Counted from the stretch's first letter, positions 6,004 to 12,897 are shown. The stretch is 22,522 nucleotides of DNA from an uncultured Lachnospiraceae bacterium (GCA_910588865.1 CAJUSJ010000065.1:1-22522); one strand, 5' to 3'. A program made the numbers and translations. Notes: a model not told the origin generated them from the sequence alone.

Positions 6004-6852
6004 ATGGGAACATTAGAGAATTTGATAAAGAAAGCGTTGTCAGAAGAAGGCTACATCGAAAAGAGGAGCAATAAAGATTTAGATTCCAAGACAGCTAACA
6101 AAGGAGATCAAAACTACACGAAATATGCCAGAGACGTGAATACCGCTGGCCTGATGGGCTGCCAGGCACAACCATGGTGCTGCACCTTTCAGTTTTGGCT
6201 GGAGATGGCGGAGTTTGGCCCTGAGGAGGCCTTGGAGCATTGGAACATGACCAGACAGACCTATGTGGGTTATAACTGTTTTGCCACTTACAACGCGTTC
6301 AAACGGGCAGGAAAGGTCGGCGTGACTCCAAAACTGGGGGCTGTCGTGATCTTTGACTTTTCTCATGCCGGACGCGTGGTTAATATTTACTCAAAAAATG
6401 GACAGAAGTACTGGGACTGTCTGGAAGGCAATACCTCCTCCAACCTGTCAGACAGAAATGGCGGTCAAGTGAAGCTGAAGACTAGGCCATGGAATGACCC
6501 ATCAGTTAAGGGATTCTGCTATATTGATTATGACGCGGGGGCGGAGTTACAGGAGGGCTTCCAGCTGGCGGCGGATGGAAAACGCTGGTGGTATCAATAT
6601 AAAGATGGGACATATCCTACAGGCTGGATATATCTGACCGAAAAAACAGGCGGAACTTCTGGGTGGTATTTGTTTGATGAAGCCGGATATATGTTGACTG
6701 GATACCAGGCAGCCCCCGATGGTCGAAAGTATTTCCTGTGTCCGGAGCCAGGAATCAACGAAGGAAAATGTATGGTGACAAATAATAAAGGGGTTCTGAT
6801 GGTAGTGGAATGGGATATGGAAAAAGAGCGTTATAAAACAGACATCGCATGA
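6004..6852 (+). CDS. Phage endolysin, cysteine peptidase/amidase with wall-binding repeats
   Basis: 282 residues. The first about 175 residues form a CHAP/NlpC-like catalytic domain: AQPWCCTFQFW supplies the catalytic Cys (Cys59, with an adjacent Cys60), LGAVVIFDFSHAGRVV the catalytic His (His121), and LEGNTSS the polar third position. The C-terminal third carries aromatic wall-binding repeats of the choline-binding/CW type: ADGKRWWYQYKDGTYPTGW, SGWYLFDEAGYMLTGYQ and ADGRK-like, which would anchor it to the cell wall. There is no signal peptide, so release depends on the holin about 1.2 kb upstream. The ribosome site is GAGGTGA. The gene is intact and appears functional. Confidence 0.88.
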   Translation: MGTLENLIKKALSEEGYIEKRSNKDLDSKTANKGDQNYTKYARDVNTAGLMGCQAQPWCCTFQFWLEMAEFGPEEALEHWNMTRQTYVGYNCFATYNAFKRAGKVGVTPKLGAVVIFDFSHAGRVVNIYSKNGQKYWDCLEGNTSSNLSDRNGGQVKLKTRPWNDPSVKGFCYIDYDAGAELQEGFQLAADGKRWWYQYKDGTYPTGWIYLTEKTGGTSGWYLFDEAGYMLTGYQAAPDGRKYFLCPEPGINEGKCMVTNNKGVLMVVEWDMEKERYKTDIA

Positions 6853-6952
6853 TTGAGAAGGGAGCACATGAAAAATTACATAGGGGTAAAAATTGTAAAA
6901 GCGGAGTCCAAGGAGAGGAATATGGCCCCTAAAGCGGCCCCGTCCCGGTCAG

Positions 6953-6985
6953 TAGGGGGGAAGGGTTTCCCCCTATTCGATTTTT
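6953..6985 (+). terminator. Terminator hairpin 1 after lysis genes
   Basis: A 10-bp G-rich/C-rich stem (6953-6962 with 6966-6975, one wobble) around GGG, then TTCGATTTTT. First of two tandem terminators at the right end of the prophage. Confidence 0.7.
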
Positions 6986-7035
6986 CCCCGGAGATACCGA
7001 ATCTGTCGCTTGTGACCGGTGTTTTCGGGGTTTTT
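6986..7035 (+). terminator. Terminator hairpin 2 after lysis genes
   Basis: A long hairpin, CCCCGGAGATACCG paired with CGGTGTTTTCGGGG (some wobbles), followed directly by five T at 7031-7035. With the first hairpin it would isolate host genes from phage late transcription. Confidence 0.75.
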
Positions 7036-7087
7036 AATGTTATATCATAAGCACTACTGAGGACAGATTATCATACAAATCACTATA

Positions 7088-7325
7088 TCATTTAATTTCC
7101 CTGGTATACTGTTTAAGGGTATTATCATGCCTGTTCACGGCCTTTTTACTGGCCACAAACATCTTAACCTTGGCGACGTTCCTGGTCCATGCCGCTGGAA
7201 ACCAGCTCCGTACACTGTTCCTGGACCTCCAGGCCGTGGAAATTGACATACAGGACATTGCTCAGATGCTCCAGATGTCCCTGTTCCAGATGTACCGCCA
7301 TCTCATCGACGATCTTTTCTGCCAT
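7088..7325 (-). pseudogene. N-terminal remnant of tyrosine recombinase
   Basis: On the minus strand ATG 7325 follows an AAGGAGGG ribosome site and encodes MAEKIVDEMAVHLEQGHLEH, then LYVNFHGLEVQEQCTELV, and stops after GMDQERRQG. A neighbouring frame continues with VKMFVASKKAVNRHDNTLKQ and YTREIK to TGA at 7088-7090. Together these resemble the N-terminal arm-binding/SAM-like domain of site-specific tyrosine recombinases of Firmicutes, where the phrase SKKAVNR..TLKQY..EI is typical. A frameshift near 7175 and loss of the whole catalytic domain make it dead. It points toward the prophage, so the missing part was replaced by, or deleted with, phage DNA. Confidence 0.6.
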
Positions 7326-7339
7326 AAAAATAAGCCCTC

Positions 7340-7357
7340 CTTCTACGTTATTGTAGA
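7340..7357 (-). repeat. Small hairpin upstream of recombinase remnant
   Basis: TTCTAC and GTAGAA form a 6-bp inverted repeat with a 6-base loop, just before the ribosome site of the remnant. It could be a leader hairpin or an operator. Confidence 0.35.
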
Positions 7358-7458
7358 ATAGACAGGCCATTTTTGTAAAATAACTCGAAAGCCAATCCCC
7401 AATATGGTATATTGGCCATAGAGGAAAAGCCAGAGAAGCGGCCTACCCTCCGAATAAT

Positions 7459-7520
7459 GGTTAGCGATAACCTCTCACGAGGTCAGCCGTCACTATTGGC
7501 AGTAGTGGCGGCTATTTTCT
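7459..7520 (+). ncRNA. Candidate antisense antitoxin RNA, 3' part
   Basis: Three consecutive hairpins are read on the plus strand: GGTTA-GCGA-TAACC (7459-7472, GNRA loop), CCTC-TCAC-GAGG (7471-7482, sharing two bases with the first) and an 11-bp stem 7485-7495 with 7503-7513 followed by ATTTTCT (7514-7520), a Rho-independent end. The RNA terminates exactly on the stop codon of the small membrane-peptide frame on the other strand, the layout of type I antitoxins of holin-like toxins. The 5' end and promoter are not clear to me. Function is inferred from arrangement. Confidence 0.5.
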
Positions 7521-7607
7521 GCCCCTGAAGATCGTGTAACACAGACCAACGAGGGCGACCACGAAGATACGGGACTGAATAAGATCAGTGTATGTAACAT
7601 ATATGGC
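7512..7607 (-). CDS. Candidate holin-like type I toxin peptide
   Basis: The minus strand encodes AIYVTYTDLIQSRIFVVALV followed by GLCYTIFRGRK and TAG. This is a short polar head, one membrane helix (IFVVALVGLCYTIF) and a basic tail, like small holin-like type I toxins of Firmicutes. No ATG, GTG or TTG is in frame near the expected start; the codon before Ala is ACC, preceded by a G-rich run (AAAGGGGGGG) resembling a ribosome site. The start codon may be lost (making it a pseudogene) or non-standard. A longer in-frame extension to 7733 exists but looks random. The stop codon lies within the terminator of the plus-strand RNA. Confidence 0.45.
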   Translation of the reverse strand, partial: AIYVTYTDLIQSRIFVVALVGLCYTIFRGRK

Positions 7608-7717
7608 GGTTCCCCCCCTTTCTTCCGTCTGGATGGAGAAAAGTCCCTCCGTCTCATCCCGATACTGGCAGCGGGAAAAGGGGGATTTATGGAGTTGACC
7701 ACAATGTACCTGCCGCG

Positions 7718-7750
7718 AAAAGCCGCCCGGCACTGCCCGCGCCTGACGGC
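7718..7750 (-). terminator. Probable terminator after ROK kinase
   Basis: On the minus strand, GCCG-tca-GGC pairs with GCC-ggg-CGGC (stem with a symmetric internal loop) followed by TTTT, about 20 bases after the kinase stop. Confidence 0.45.
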
Positions 7751-7768
7751 CTCCTCACCGCTTTTTGG

Positions 7769-8650
7769 TCACTTCTTCTCCCGCTCAAACTCTTCCATCC
7801 CCAGCTTCAAAGCACCCAGAATTCCCTGGTTGTCGTCAAGGGAGGGGAGGGTGATATAACTGTCAAGATCCTCCAGCTCTTTTGTCACCAGATATCCGGC
7901 AATCATATCCTTTACATAGGCTCGTATTTTCTCCACGAGCTGGGTCTGGTGCATGACTCCGCCGCCTAAAATAACCTTCTGGGGGGAGAGGGTCATGATA
8001 TAGTTGGTAACAGCATGAGCCAGGTAGTAGGCTTCCAGGTCCCACACCTCCGGCCGGTCAGCCAGGTCCTTTCCGGGAGCGCCCCAGCGGGCTTCAATAG
8101 CCGGTCCCGCGGCCAGGCCTTCCAGGCAGGTTCCGTGATAAGGACACTTGCCCTTGTAGGAGTCGTCAGAGCGGACGGGCATCAGGATATGTCCCGCTTC
8201 TGGGTGAAGCATACCGTGAAGCAGCTTTCCTCCTGCCAGAATACCTACGCCGATGCCGGTGCCTACTGTGATATAAATGGCCGTGTCCAGCCCCCTGGCG
8301 CATCCCCAGGTAGCCTCCCCCAGCATGGAGCCGTTGACGTCAGTGTCAAATCCCACCGGAACATTCAGGTGTTCTCTGAAATAGCCGCATATATCATAAT
8401 TTTTCCACGGAAGTTTAGGCGTGGTGGTAATATAACCGTAGGTTTTGGAATCGCGGTTTAGATCAACAGGACCAAAACAGCCAATCCCCAGGGCCTTGAT
8501 CCCTTTTCCTGAAAAGAATTCCGCCATCTTCGGCATGGTGATATCAGGTGTCTCTGTGGGGATAGAAATCCGCTCCAGAATCTCCCCCTGCTCATTGCCG
8601 ATGGCACATACCATCTTTGTTCCCCCTGCTTCCAGTGCTCCAAATAACAT
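7769..8650 (-). CDS. ROK family sugar kinase, fructokinase-like
   Basis: 293 residues. The ATP phosphate-binding motif EAGGTKMVCAIG is at residues 7-18; the catalytic Asp is Asp104 in FDTDVNG; the second phosphate motif is ITVGTGIGVG; the ROK zinc site is GHILMP plus CPYHGTC. The sequence fits the ScrK/GmuE (YdhR) fructokinase branch, which phosphorylates fructose or mannose at C6. Length is normal (about 290). The start at 8650 has GGAGGAGG 8 bases upstream. It lies downstream of manA on the same strand, which suggests a shared path from mannose or fructose to fructose 6-phosphate, but 208 bases with two palindromic repeats separate them. Substrate choice between fructose and mannose cannot be read from the sequence. 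Confidence 0.9.
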   Translation of the reverse strand: MLFGALEAGGTKMVCAIGNEQGEILERISIPTETPDITMPKMAEFFSGKGIKALGIGCFGPVDLNRDSKTYGYITTTPKLPWKNYDICGYFREHLNVPVGFDTDVNGSMLGEATWGCARGLDTAIYITVGTGIGVGILAGGKLLHGMLHPEAGHILMPVRSDDSYKGKCPYHGTCLEGLAAGPAIEARWGAPGKDLADRPEVWDLEAYYLAHAVTNYIMTLSPQKVILGGGVMHQTQLVEKIRAYVKDMIAGYLVTKELEDLDSYITLPSLDDNQGILGALKLGMEEFEREKK

Positions 8651-8676
8651 ATCAATATCCTCCTCCTAATGAAATG

Positions 8677-8848
8677 ATGAATCGGCACGGCCCGCTATGG
8701 GTCCCCTGCCAAGTCGTCGAAGGCGTGAGAGAACCGCTTACGCGTTTGCCTTCCTCCTAAGAACAATGAATCGGCACGGTTCGCTATGCGTCCCCTGCCA
8801 AGTCGTCGGAAGGCATGAGAGAACCGCTTACGCGTTTGCCTTCCTCCT
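8677..8848. repeat. Two copies of an 82-83 bp palindromic repeat
   Basis: Copy 1 is 8677-8758 and copy 2 is 8766-8848. They differ at about four bases plus one single-base indel. Each has a hairpin-forming end: in copy 2 GGAAGGCA (8808-8815) pairs with TGCCTTCC (8837-8844), and inside it AACCGC pairs with GCGTT around TTAC. Read on the minus strand each copy begins AGGAGGAAGG. They fill the space between manA and the kinase. They look like dispersed palindromic elements of the REP/MITE kind, without a transposase; they could also stabilise or process the manA-kinase mRNA. Confidence 0.8.
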
Positions 8849-8858
8849 CAAAATAATA

Positions 8859-9788
8859 TCAGTGGGTGGTGATCAGTTCTAAGTGGCCTTGCGCGTGTAT
8901 GGTTCCGTACCCGGCGGGGACCAGAAGGTGATCTCCTGCCTTGACAGCCTGGTCGTCCAGAGTTCCCTCTCCGGATATGACATGGATCAGCATGAAAGGA
9001 TACTTCTGTTCCAGAGATGCCTCTGCCTTTATATTCCACTTAGTGACCGTAAAATACGGTCCCTCTGCCAGGGTACAGATTTCATACCCGCCGCGGCTGA
9101 TTACAGGCCCCGCGGTATTCTGATCCATGTGGGGGCAGGTGATTACATCCATGCTCTGCCTTAAATGAAGTTTGCGGGGTTCCCCGTTCTGCAGGCGTCC
9201 ATAGTCATAGAGACGATAGGTGGTGTCGCTGTTTTGCTGGACTTCCAAAAGCAGGGTTCCCTTTCGGATGGCATGGACAGTGCCTGCCGGGATATAGAAA
9301 AAATCTCCCTTGTGGATGGGAAGCTTTCTGAGAAGCTCATCCCATCTGCCCTCCCCGATCATCTGTTCCAGCTCCTTGCGGGTTTTGGCCCGGTGTCCGA
9401 TGATGATGTCCGCGTTTTGTTGGCAGTCCAGAATGTACCAGCACTCCGTTTTCCCTTGTCCTCCCTGCTCGTGGCGGAAAGCGTAATCATCATCTGGATG
9501 CACCTGAATACTGAGGTGGTCGTTGGCATCCAGAACTTTTACCAGGAGGGGAAATTCCGCCCCCTCTATGCCCCCAAACAGCTCCCGGTGGTGTTCCCAC
9601 AGTTCCCCAAGACTTTTGCCGTCATAGGTTCCTCCCCGGACAATACTCTGTCCATGAGGATTGGAGGAGATGACCCAGGCTTCTCCGGTGTCGTCTCCGG
9701 GAATAGAATATCCATAAAAATCCTTCATCTTGTGCCCGCCCCACAGCACCTGCTTAAAAAAGGGTTTGAAAAAAATAAGTTCACTCAT
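8859..9788 (-). CDS. manA: Mannose-6-phosphate isomerase, class I
   Basis: 309 residues. The zinc ligands of class I phosphomannose isomerases are all visible: Gln95 and His97 in SIQVHPDDDYA, Glu115 in KTECWYIL and His172 in PAGTVHAIRKG. The substrate-binding Arg is in TTYRLYDYGR. The start LIFFKPFFKQVLWGG and the length match the short Firmicutes form. The enzyme interconverts mannose 6-phosphate and fructose 6-phosphate in the cytoplasm. GGAGG lies 7 bases before ATG, and a good promoter is just upstream. The ROK kinase downstream could supply the substrate. The C-terminal cupin ends GHLELITTH; nothing unusual is seen. Confidence 0.95.
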   Translation of the reverse strand: MSELIFFKPFFKQVLWGGHKMKDFYGYSIPGDDTGEAWVISSNPHGQSIVRGGTYDGKSLGELWEHHRELFGGIEGAEFPLLVKVLDANDHLSIQVHPDDDYAFRHEQGGQGKTECWYILDCQQNADIIIGHRAKTRKELEQMIGEGRWDELLRKLPIHKGDFFYIPAGTVHAIRKGTLLLEVQQNSDTTYRLYDYGRLQNGEPRKLHLRQSMDVITCPHMDQNTAGPVISRGGYEICTLAEGPYFTVTKWNIKAEASLEQKYPFMLIHVISGEGTLDDQAVKAGDHLLVPAGYGTIHAQGHLELITTH

Positions 9789-9806
9789 TATAAGCCTCCA
9801 TGCGCG

Positions 9807-9835
9807 ATTATACCATATTATTCCGCCAGCCGCAA
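9807..9835 (-). promoter_or_regulatory. manA promoter with overlapping dyad
   Basis: On the minus strand TTGCGG (9830-9835), a 17-base spacer and TATAAT (9807-9812) lie about 20 bases before the manA start. GCCAGC (9825-9830) and GCTGGC (9840-9845) form an inverted repeat across the -35 region and may be an operator. Confidence 0.65.
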
Positions 9836-9945
9836 GATTGCTGGCTTCATAAGTTATGATGTATTTTTATAATATTATAATTTATGAAAAATACAATCCA
9901 TTTTTTTATTTTCTTATGTCTGTTTTTTGACATATTTTGATTATA

Positions 9946-10013
9946 CTGGTTTGGGCCAGATGAAGGGGGGAAAATATTTTAAGTTTTTAGGAAAATTTAT
10001 CTGGACAAACCAG
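9946..10013. repeat. Inverted repeat upstream of dat
   Basis: CTGGTTTGGGCCAGAT (9946-9961) and ATCTGGACAAACCAG (9999-10013) are complementary over most of their length and separated by 37 bases. There is no T-run. It may be a leader structure or a two-site operator. Confidence 0.5.
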
Positions 10014-10033
10014 GCGTATGGTACTATTTTTAT

Positions 10034-10115
10034 AGTAAACCTTCATGCGCCCGGCAGCGGACGCGCAACCACGGGCGATGGGCTTTCAAAGTAAACCTTC
10101 ACGCGCCCGGCGGCG
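10034..10115. repeat. Pair of 26-bp direct repeats in dat leader
   Basis: AGTAAACCTTCATGCGCCCG and six following bases (10034-10059) recur at 10090-10115 with two differences, 56 bases apart. TACTATTT also occurs just before the first and just after the second copy. GC-rich in an AT-rich leader. Confidence 0.65.
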
Positions 10116-10146
10116 TACTATTTATGAAAGCGGAGGAGATCAAATT

Positions 10147-11004
10147 ATGAAAGAACTTGCTTATTATGACGGCCAGGTGGGAACGCCGGAGGAAGTGATG
10201 GTCCCATTTAATGACAGGGTCCATTTTTTCGGAGACGGCGTGTATGAGGCGACTCTCGGAGGGAATCACAAGGTATTTTTGCTTCAGGATCATTTAGACC
10301 GGTTCTACAGCAGCGCCAGGGCCCTTGAGATCAGGATTCCTATGGAGAAACAGGAACTGGGCGCTCTCCTGACGGACCTGCTTTCCAAAGTGGAGGGAAC
10401 CACCCATTTTGTCTACTGGCAGGTGACCAGGGGGGTGGATGTGAGAAATCACACCTACAGCGATAACATGATGGGCAAATTGTGGGTGTCCATACGGCCC
10501 TTTGCCATGCAGGATCCGGAAAAAGACATCGCGGTGATCACAAAAGAAGACACCCGGTTCCTTCACTGCGACATCAAGACCCTGAACCTGCTGCCCTCTG
10601 TCATGGCCTCCCAGGACGCGAAGAGAGCGGGAGTGGGGGAGACGGTGTTCCACCGGGGCGAGATCGTCACCGAGTGTTCCCACAGCAACATCTCTATATT
10701 AAAAGACGGTGTTTTCATCTCTCATCCCAATGATAATTTTATCCTCAGGGGAATCGCGAAGACCCACATGATCGCTGCCTGCTACCGCCTGGGGATCCAG
10801 GTGCGGGAACGGCCCTTCACCTTGGCGGAGCTTAAGGATGCCGATGAGATCATCGTCACCTCATCCTCCAATTTCTACCGCTACGTCACAAAGGTGGACG
10901 GCATCCTGGCAGGAGGCAAAGACCCTGAGACCAGAAGACTCCTGCAGAAAGCAGTCATAGACGAGTTTTTAGAGTACACAGGCATGAGTTCACTGTCCGA
11001 TTAG
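10147..11004 (+). CDS. dat: D-amino-acid transaminase, class IV
   Basis: 285 residues, a fold-type IV PLP aminotransferase. Lys144 in CDIKTLNLLPS is the PLP lysine; Glu176 in EIVTECSHSNI contacts the PLP ring nitrogen; Arg100 and His102 in RGVDVRNHTYS match the carboxylate-binding pair of D-amino-acid transaminases, which favours Dat over branched-chain aminotransferase. It makes D-glutamate and D-alanine interconvert with their keto acids for the cell wall. I chose ATG 10147 since GGAGGAGA lies 8-9 bases upstream and the protein then has the usual length of about 282; an upstream in-frame extension to 10045 runs through the repeats and is not conserved. An isolated gene with its own terminator. 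Confidence 0.88.
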   Translation: MKELAYYDGQVGTPEEVMVPFNDRVHFFGDGVYEATLGGNHKVFLLQDHLDRFYSSARALEIRIPMEKQELGALLTDLLSKVEGTTHFVYWQVTRGVDVRNHTYSDNMMGKLWVSIRPFAMQDPEKDIAVITKEDTRFLHCDIKTLNLLPSVMASQDAKRAGVGETVFHRGEIVTECSHSNISILKDGVFISHPNDNFILRGIAKTHMIAACYRLGIQVRERPFTLAELKDADEIIVTSSSNFYRYVTKVDGILAGGKDPETRRLLQKAVIDEFLEYTGMSSLSD

Positions 11005-11036
11005 AAACAACAGGATTAAGAAGCGGCTGGATCGCG

Positions 11037-11073
11037 AACACCCCGGGAGAGGGCCTCCCGGGGCGTTCCTTTT
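11037..11073 (+). terminator. Terminator after dat
   Basis: A 9-bp perfect stem CCCCGGGAG / CTCCCGGGG (11041-11049, 11055-11063), extended by AAC/GTT outside one mismatch, then TTCCTTTT. Confidence 0.85.
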
Positions 11074-11116
11074 AGGAAACAGGGCGCGGTCCAGGCGTTT
11101 TCCCGGACAGACAGCC

Positions 11117-12526
11117 CTACATTTTCCGGTACTCCGCCATGTGCCCGGGCAGAGTCAGGGCCTTTAAGTTCATGCACTGCTCCAGCTGTTCCGGTGTCAT
11201 CAGCTGTTGTTTGAGCACCAGGTCCCGGACAGAGACGCCGGATTCCAGAGACTGCTTGGCAATATCCGCGGATTTTTTGTAGCCAATGTAGGGACACAGG
11301 GCCGTGGCAATGGCGACGCTGGATTCCACCAGCTGCTCGCACCGGTCCCTGTTGGCGGTGATTCCCAGCACGCAGTTGTCGGTCAGGGTCTGTACAGCGC
11401 CCCTGAGGGTGTCGATGGATTCAAATATATTGTAGAAGATCACTGGCTCAAACGCGTTGAGCTCCAGCTGTCCGGCCTCTGCCGCCAGAGTCACGGTCAC
11501 GTCGTTGCCGATGACATTGTAGGCCACCTGGCTTACCACCTCAGGGATCACGGGGTTGATCTTTCCCGGCATAATGGAGGAGCCGTTCTGCTTGGGCGGC
11601 AGGTTGATCTCCCCCAGGCCTGTCTTGGGGCCGCTGGAGAGAAGGCGCAGGTCGTTGCAGATCTTTGACAGGCTGACAGCGCAGGTCTTTAACACGGAGG
11701 AAATATGTACAAAGCCGTCTAAGTTCTGCGTCGCGTCAAACAGATCATCTGCCTGATAGCAGTTGGTGCCGCAGACCAGATTCACGTTCTTGATGATGTG
11801 GAACAGATATACCGGATTCACATTGATGGCGGTTCCCACGGCAGTGGCGCCGATGTTCAGCATATTTAAATCATCGGTCAGGCTTTCCAGCCTGTGGATA
11901 TCCCTCTCCACCACCGCGGCGTAGGCCTCAAAGGACTGTCCAAGGCGGATAGGCACCGCATCCTGTAACTGGGTCCGGCCGATCTTCACCACGTCGTCAA
12001 ATTCGATGGCCTTATGGTTCAGCGCCTTGTGGAGACGTCTTAACTGTTCCACAAGAGTGGGGAGCAGCTCCTGGATGGTCAGCTTTCCGGCAGAGGGGAT
12101 CACGTCGTTGGTGGACTGGGCCATATTTACATGATCATTTGGATGCACGATGGAGTAATCCCCCTTCTCGCCTCCCAAGATCTCAATGGCCCGGTTGGCG
12201 ATGACCTCATTGGCATTCATGTTGGCCGAGGTTCCCGCGCCGCCCTGGATGGCATCCACGATAAACTGGTTGTGAAGCTTACCGGCGATAATCTCGTCAC
12301 ATGCCTGAAGGATGGCCTTCCCGATGTGCTCATCCAGCACATTGGCCGCCATATTCGTCATGGCAGCGGCTTTTTTGATCTTTGCCAGGTTGTTGATGAA
12401 TACCGGGTGAAGGGGCCGTCCGGTGATGTTAAAATTGTGCTTTGCCCGCAGGGTCTGCACCCCATAGTAGGCTTTTGCGGGGACTTCCAGCGTTCCTATG
12501 GAATCCGCTTCGATTCTTGTGTTCAT
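11117..12526 (-). CDS. aspA: Aspartate ammonia-lyase
   Basis: 469 residues. The fumarase/aspartase signature GSSIMPGKINPV is present with the catalytic serine at Ser316/317, together with the conserved N-terminal VPAKAYYGVQTLRAKHNF, GGAGTSANMNANEV and the substrate-binding STNDVIPSA. N-terminal details (GVQTLRA, NFNITG) favour aspartase over fumarase. It converts L-aspartate to fumarate and ammonia. ATG 12526 is preceded by GAGAGG; a frame extension upstream to 12613 crosses the promoter region and is not conserved. Length matches the family (about 468). It is convergent with dat, with a terminator between them that serves dat; no separate aspA terminator is obvious. Confidence 0.94.
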   Translation of the reverse strand: MNTRIEADSIGTLEVPAKAYYGVQTLRAKHNFNITGRPLHPVFINNLAKIKKAAAMTNMAANVLDEHIGKAILQACDEIIAGKLHNQFIVDAIQGGAGTSANMNANEVIANRAIEILGGEKGDYSIVHPNDHVNMAQSTNDVIPSAGKLTIQELLPTLVEQLRRLHKALNHKAIEFDDVVKIGRTQLQDAVPIRLGQSFEAYAAVVERDIHRLESLTDDLNMLNIGATAVGTAINVNPVYLFHIIKNVNLVCGTNCYQADDLFDATQNLDGFVHISSVLKTCAVSLSKICNDLRLLSSGPKTGLGEINLPPKQNGSSIMPGKINPVIPEVVSQVAYNVIGNDVTVTLAAEAGQLELNAFEPVIFYNIFESIDTLRGAVQTLTDNCVLGITANRDRCEQLVESSVAIATALCPYIGYKKSADIAKQSLESGVSVRDLVLKQQLMTPEQLEQCMNLKALTLPGHMAEYRKM

Positions 12527-12565
12527 AATACGCCTCTCTTCAATATATTTATAGCTGTTGATTGG

Positions 12566-12594
12566 AGCATAGCACGAAAGTGAATCAAGGTAAA
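12566..12594 (-). promoter_or_regulatory. Possible aspA promoter
   Basis: On the minus strand TTTACC (12589-12594), a 17-base spacer and TATGCT (12566-12571) lie about 40 bases before the aspA start. Both boxes are imperfect. Confidence 0.35.
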
Positions 12595-12867
12595 TAGGAT
12601 GGGGAAAAAACAATTTTTCGAAATAATATTAATGAAAAACTTAATAAAATAAAGCAAAATAATATAAAAACTTAACTTAATTAACTTTGCTGCTGGATAC
12701 AGTGATTTTCAACGATACAGAGGTGGTTGAGCGGTCTGACTGGGGCCGGGAAAGGCCCTCTGTCCTTGATCATCAGCCGCGGGTGATTTCCATGGATTTT
12801 TGCCGGTTACCGTGAATGCGTGTGAACAGCAACGATTTAGAAAATAGACAAAAGTTTTTCTAATGCA
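12595..12867. other. Intergenic region between aspA and xth
   Basis: The aspA side (12600-12690) is very AT-rich. At 12717-12763 lies a GC-rich self-complementary stretch: ACAGA pairs with TCTGT and, inside, GGGCC with GGCCC around GGGAAA. GAGGTGGTTGAGCGGTCTGA (12720-12739) resembles the D-arm of a serine tRNA, but no cloverleaf can be completed. No gene is supported. Confidence 0.5.
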
Positions 12868-12897
12868 TTGCGGTTTTCACACCATATGTGATATACT
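12868..12897 (+). promoter_or_regulatory. Promoter of xth operon
   Basis: TTGCGG (12868-12873), an 18-base spacer and TATACT (12892-12897), about 70 bases before the xth ATG. The -35 box is the same as in the manA promoter. Confidence 0.6.

Larger units (their letters stand above)
6868..7050 (+). pseudogene. Truncated phage gp49/gene 66-like protein
   Basis: ATG 6868 follows a good AAGGGAG ribosome site and encodes MKNYIGVKIVKAES, which matches in my memory the start of the N4 gp49/Sf6 gene 66 family (PF13876), short phage proteins that usually continue for 80-110 residues and end with a PDGY-SW-SPK motif. Here the similarity ends after about 14 residues; the frame then runs through low-complexity sequence and a terminator hairpin to a TAA at 7048-7050. 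The remainder is therefore probably not coding, and the gene was cut near 6910, perhaps at a deletion or attachment boundary. Confidence 0.5.
9836..10146. other. Intergenic region between manA and dat
   Basis: AT-rich (9850-9945) with no supported gene. It holds an inverted repeat (9946-10013) and a pair of direct repeats (10034-10115) in front of dat. A TTGACA at 9928-9933 has no well-spaced -10 box, so the dat promoter is unresolved. Confidence 0.5.

Noticed and set aside
8697..8882. Small arginine-rich plus-strand frame over the palindromic repeats
   Set aside because: Its sequence is a direct product of the duplicated element, and it has no ribosome site.
9165..9872. A 235-codon plus-strand frame opposite manA
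   Set aside because: manA on the minus strand has all zinc ligands and a ribosome site; the plus frame has no recognisable motif.
9926..9950. Promoter TTGACA with TATACT before dat
   Set aside because: The spacing between boxes is only about 10 bases, too short for sigma-A.
12717..12790. Possible serine tRNA
   Set aside because: Only a D-arm-like string is present; no acceptor stem, anticodon arm or T-arm (GGTTCGAATCC) can be placed.
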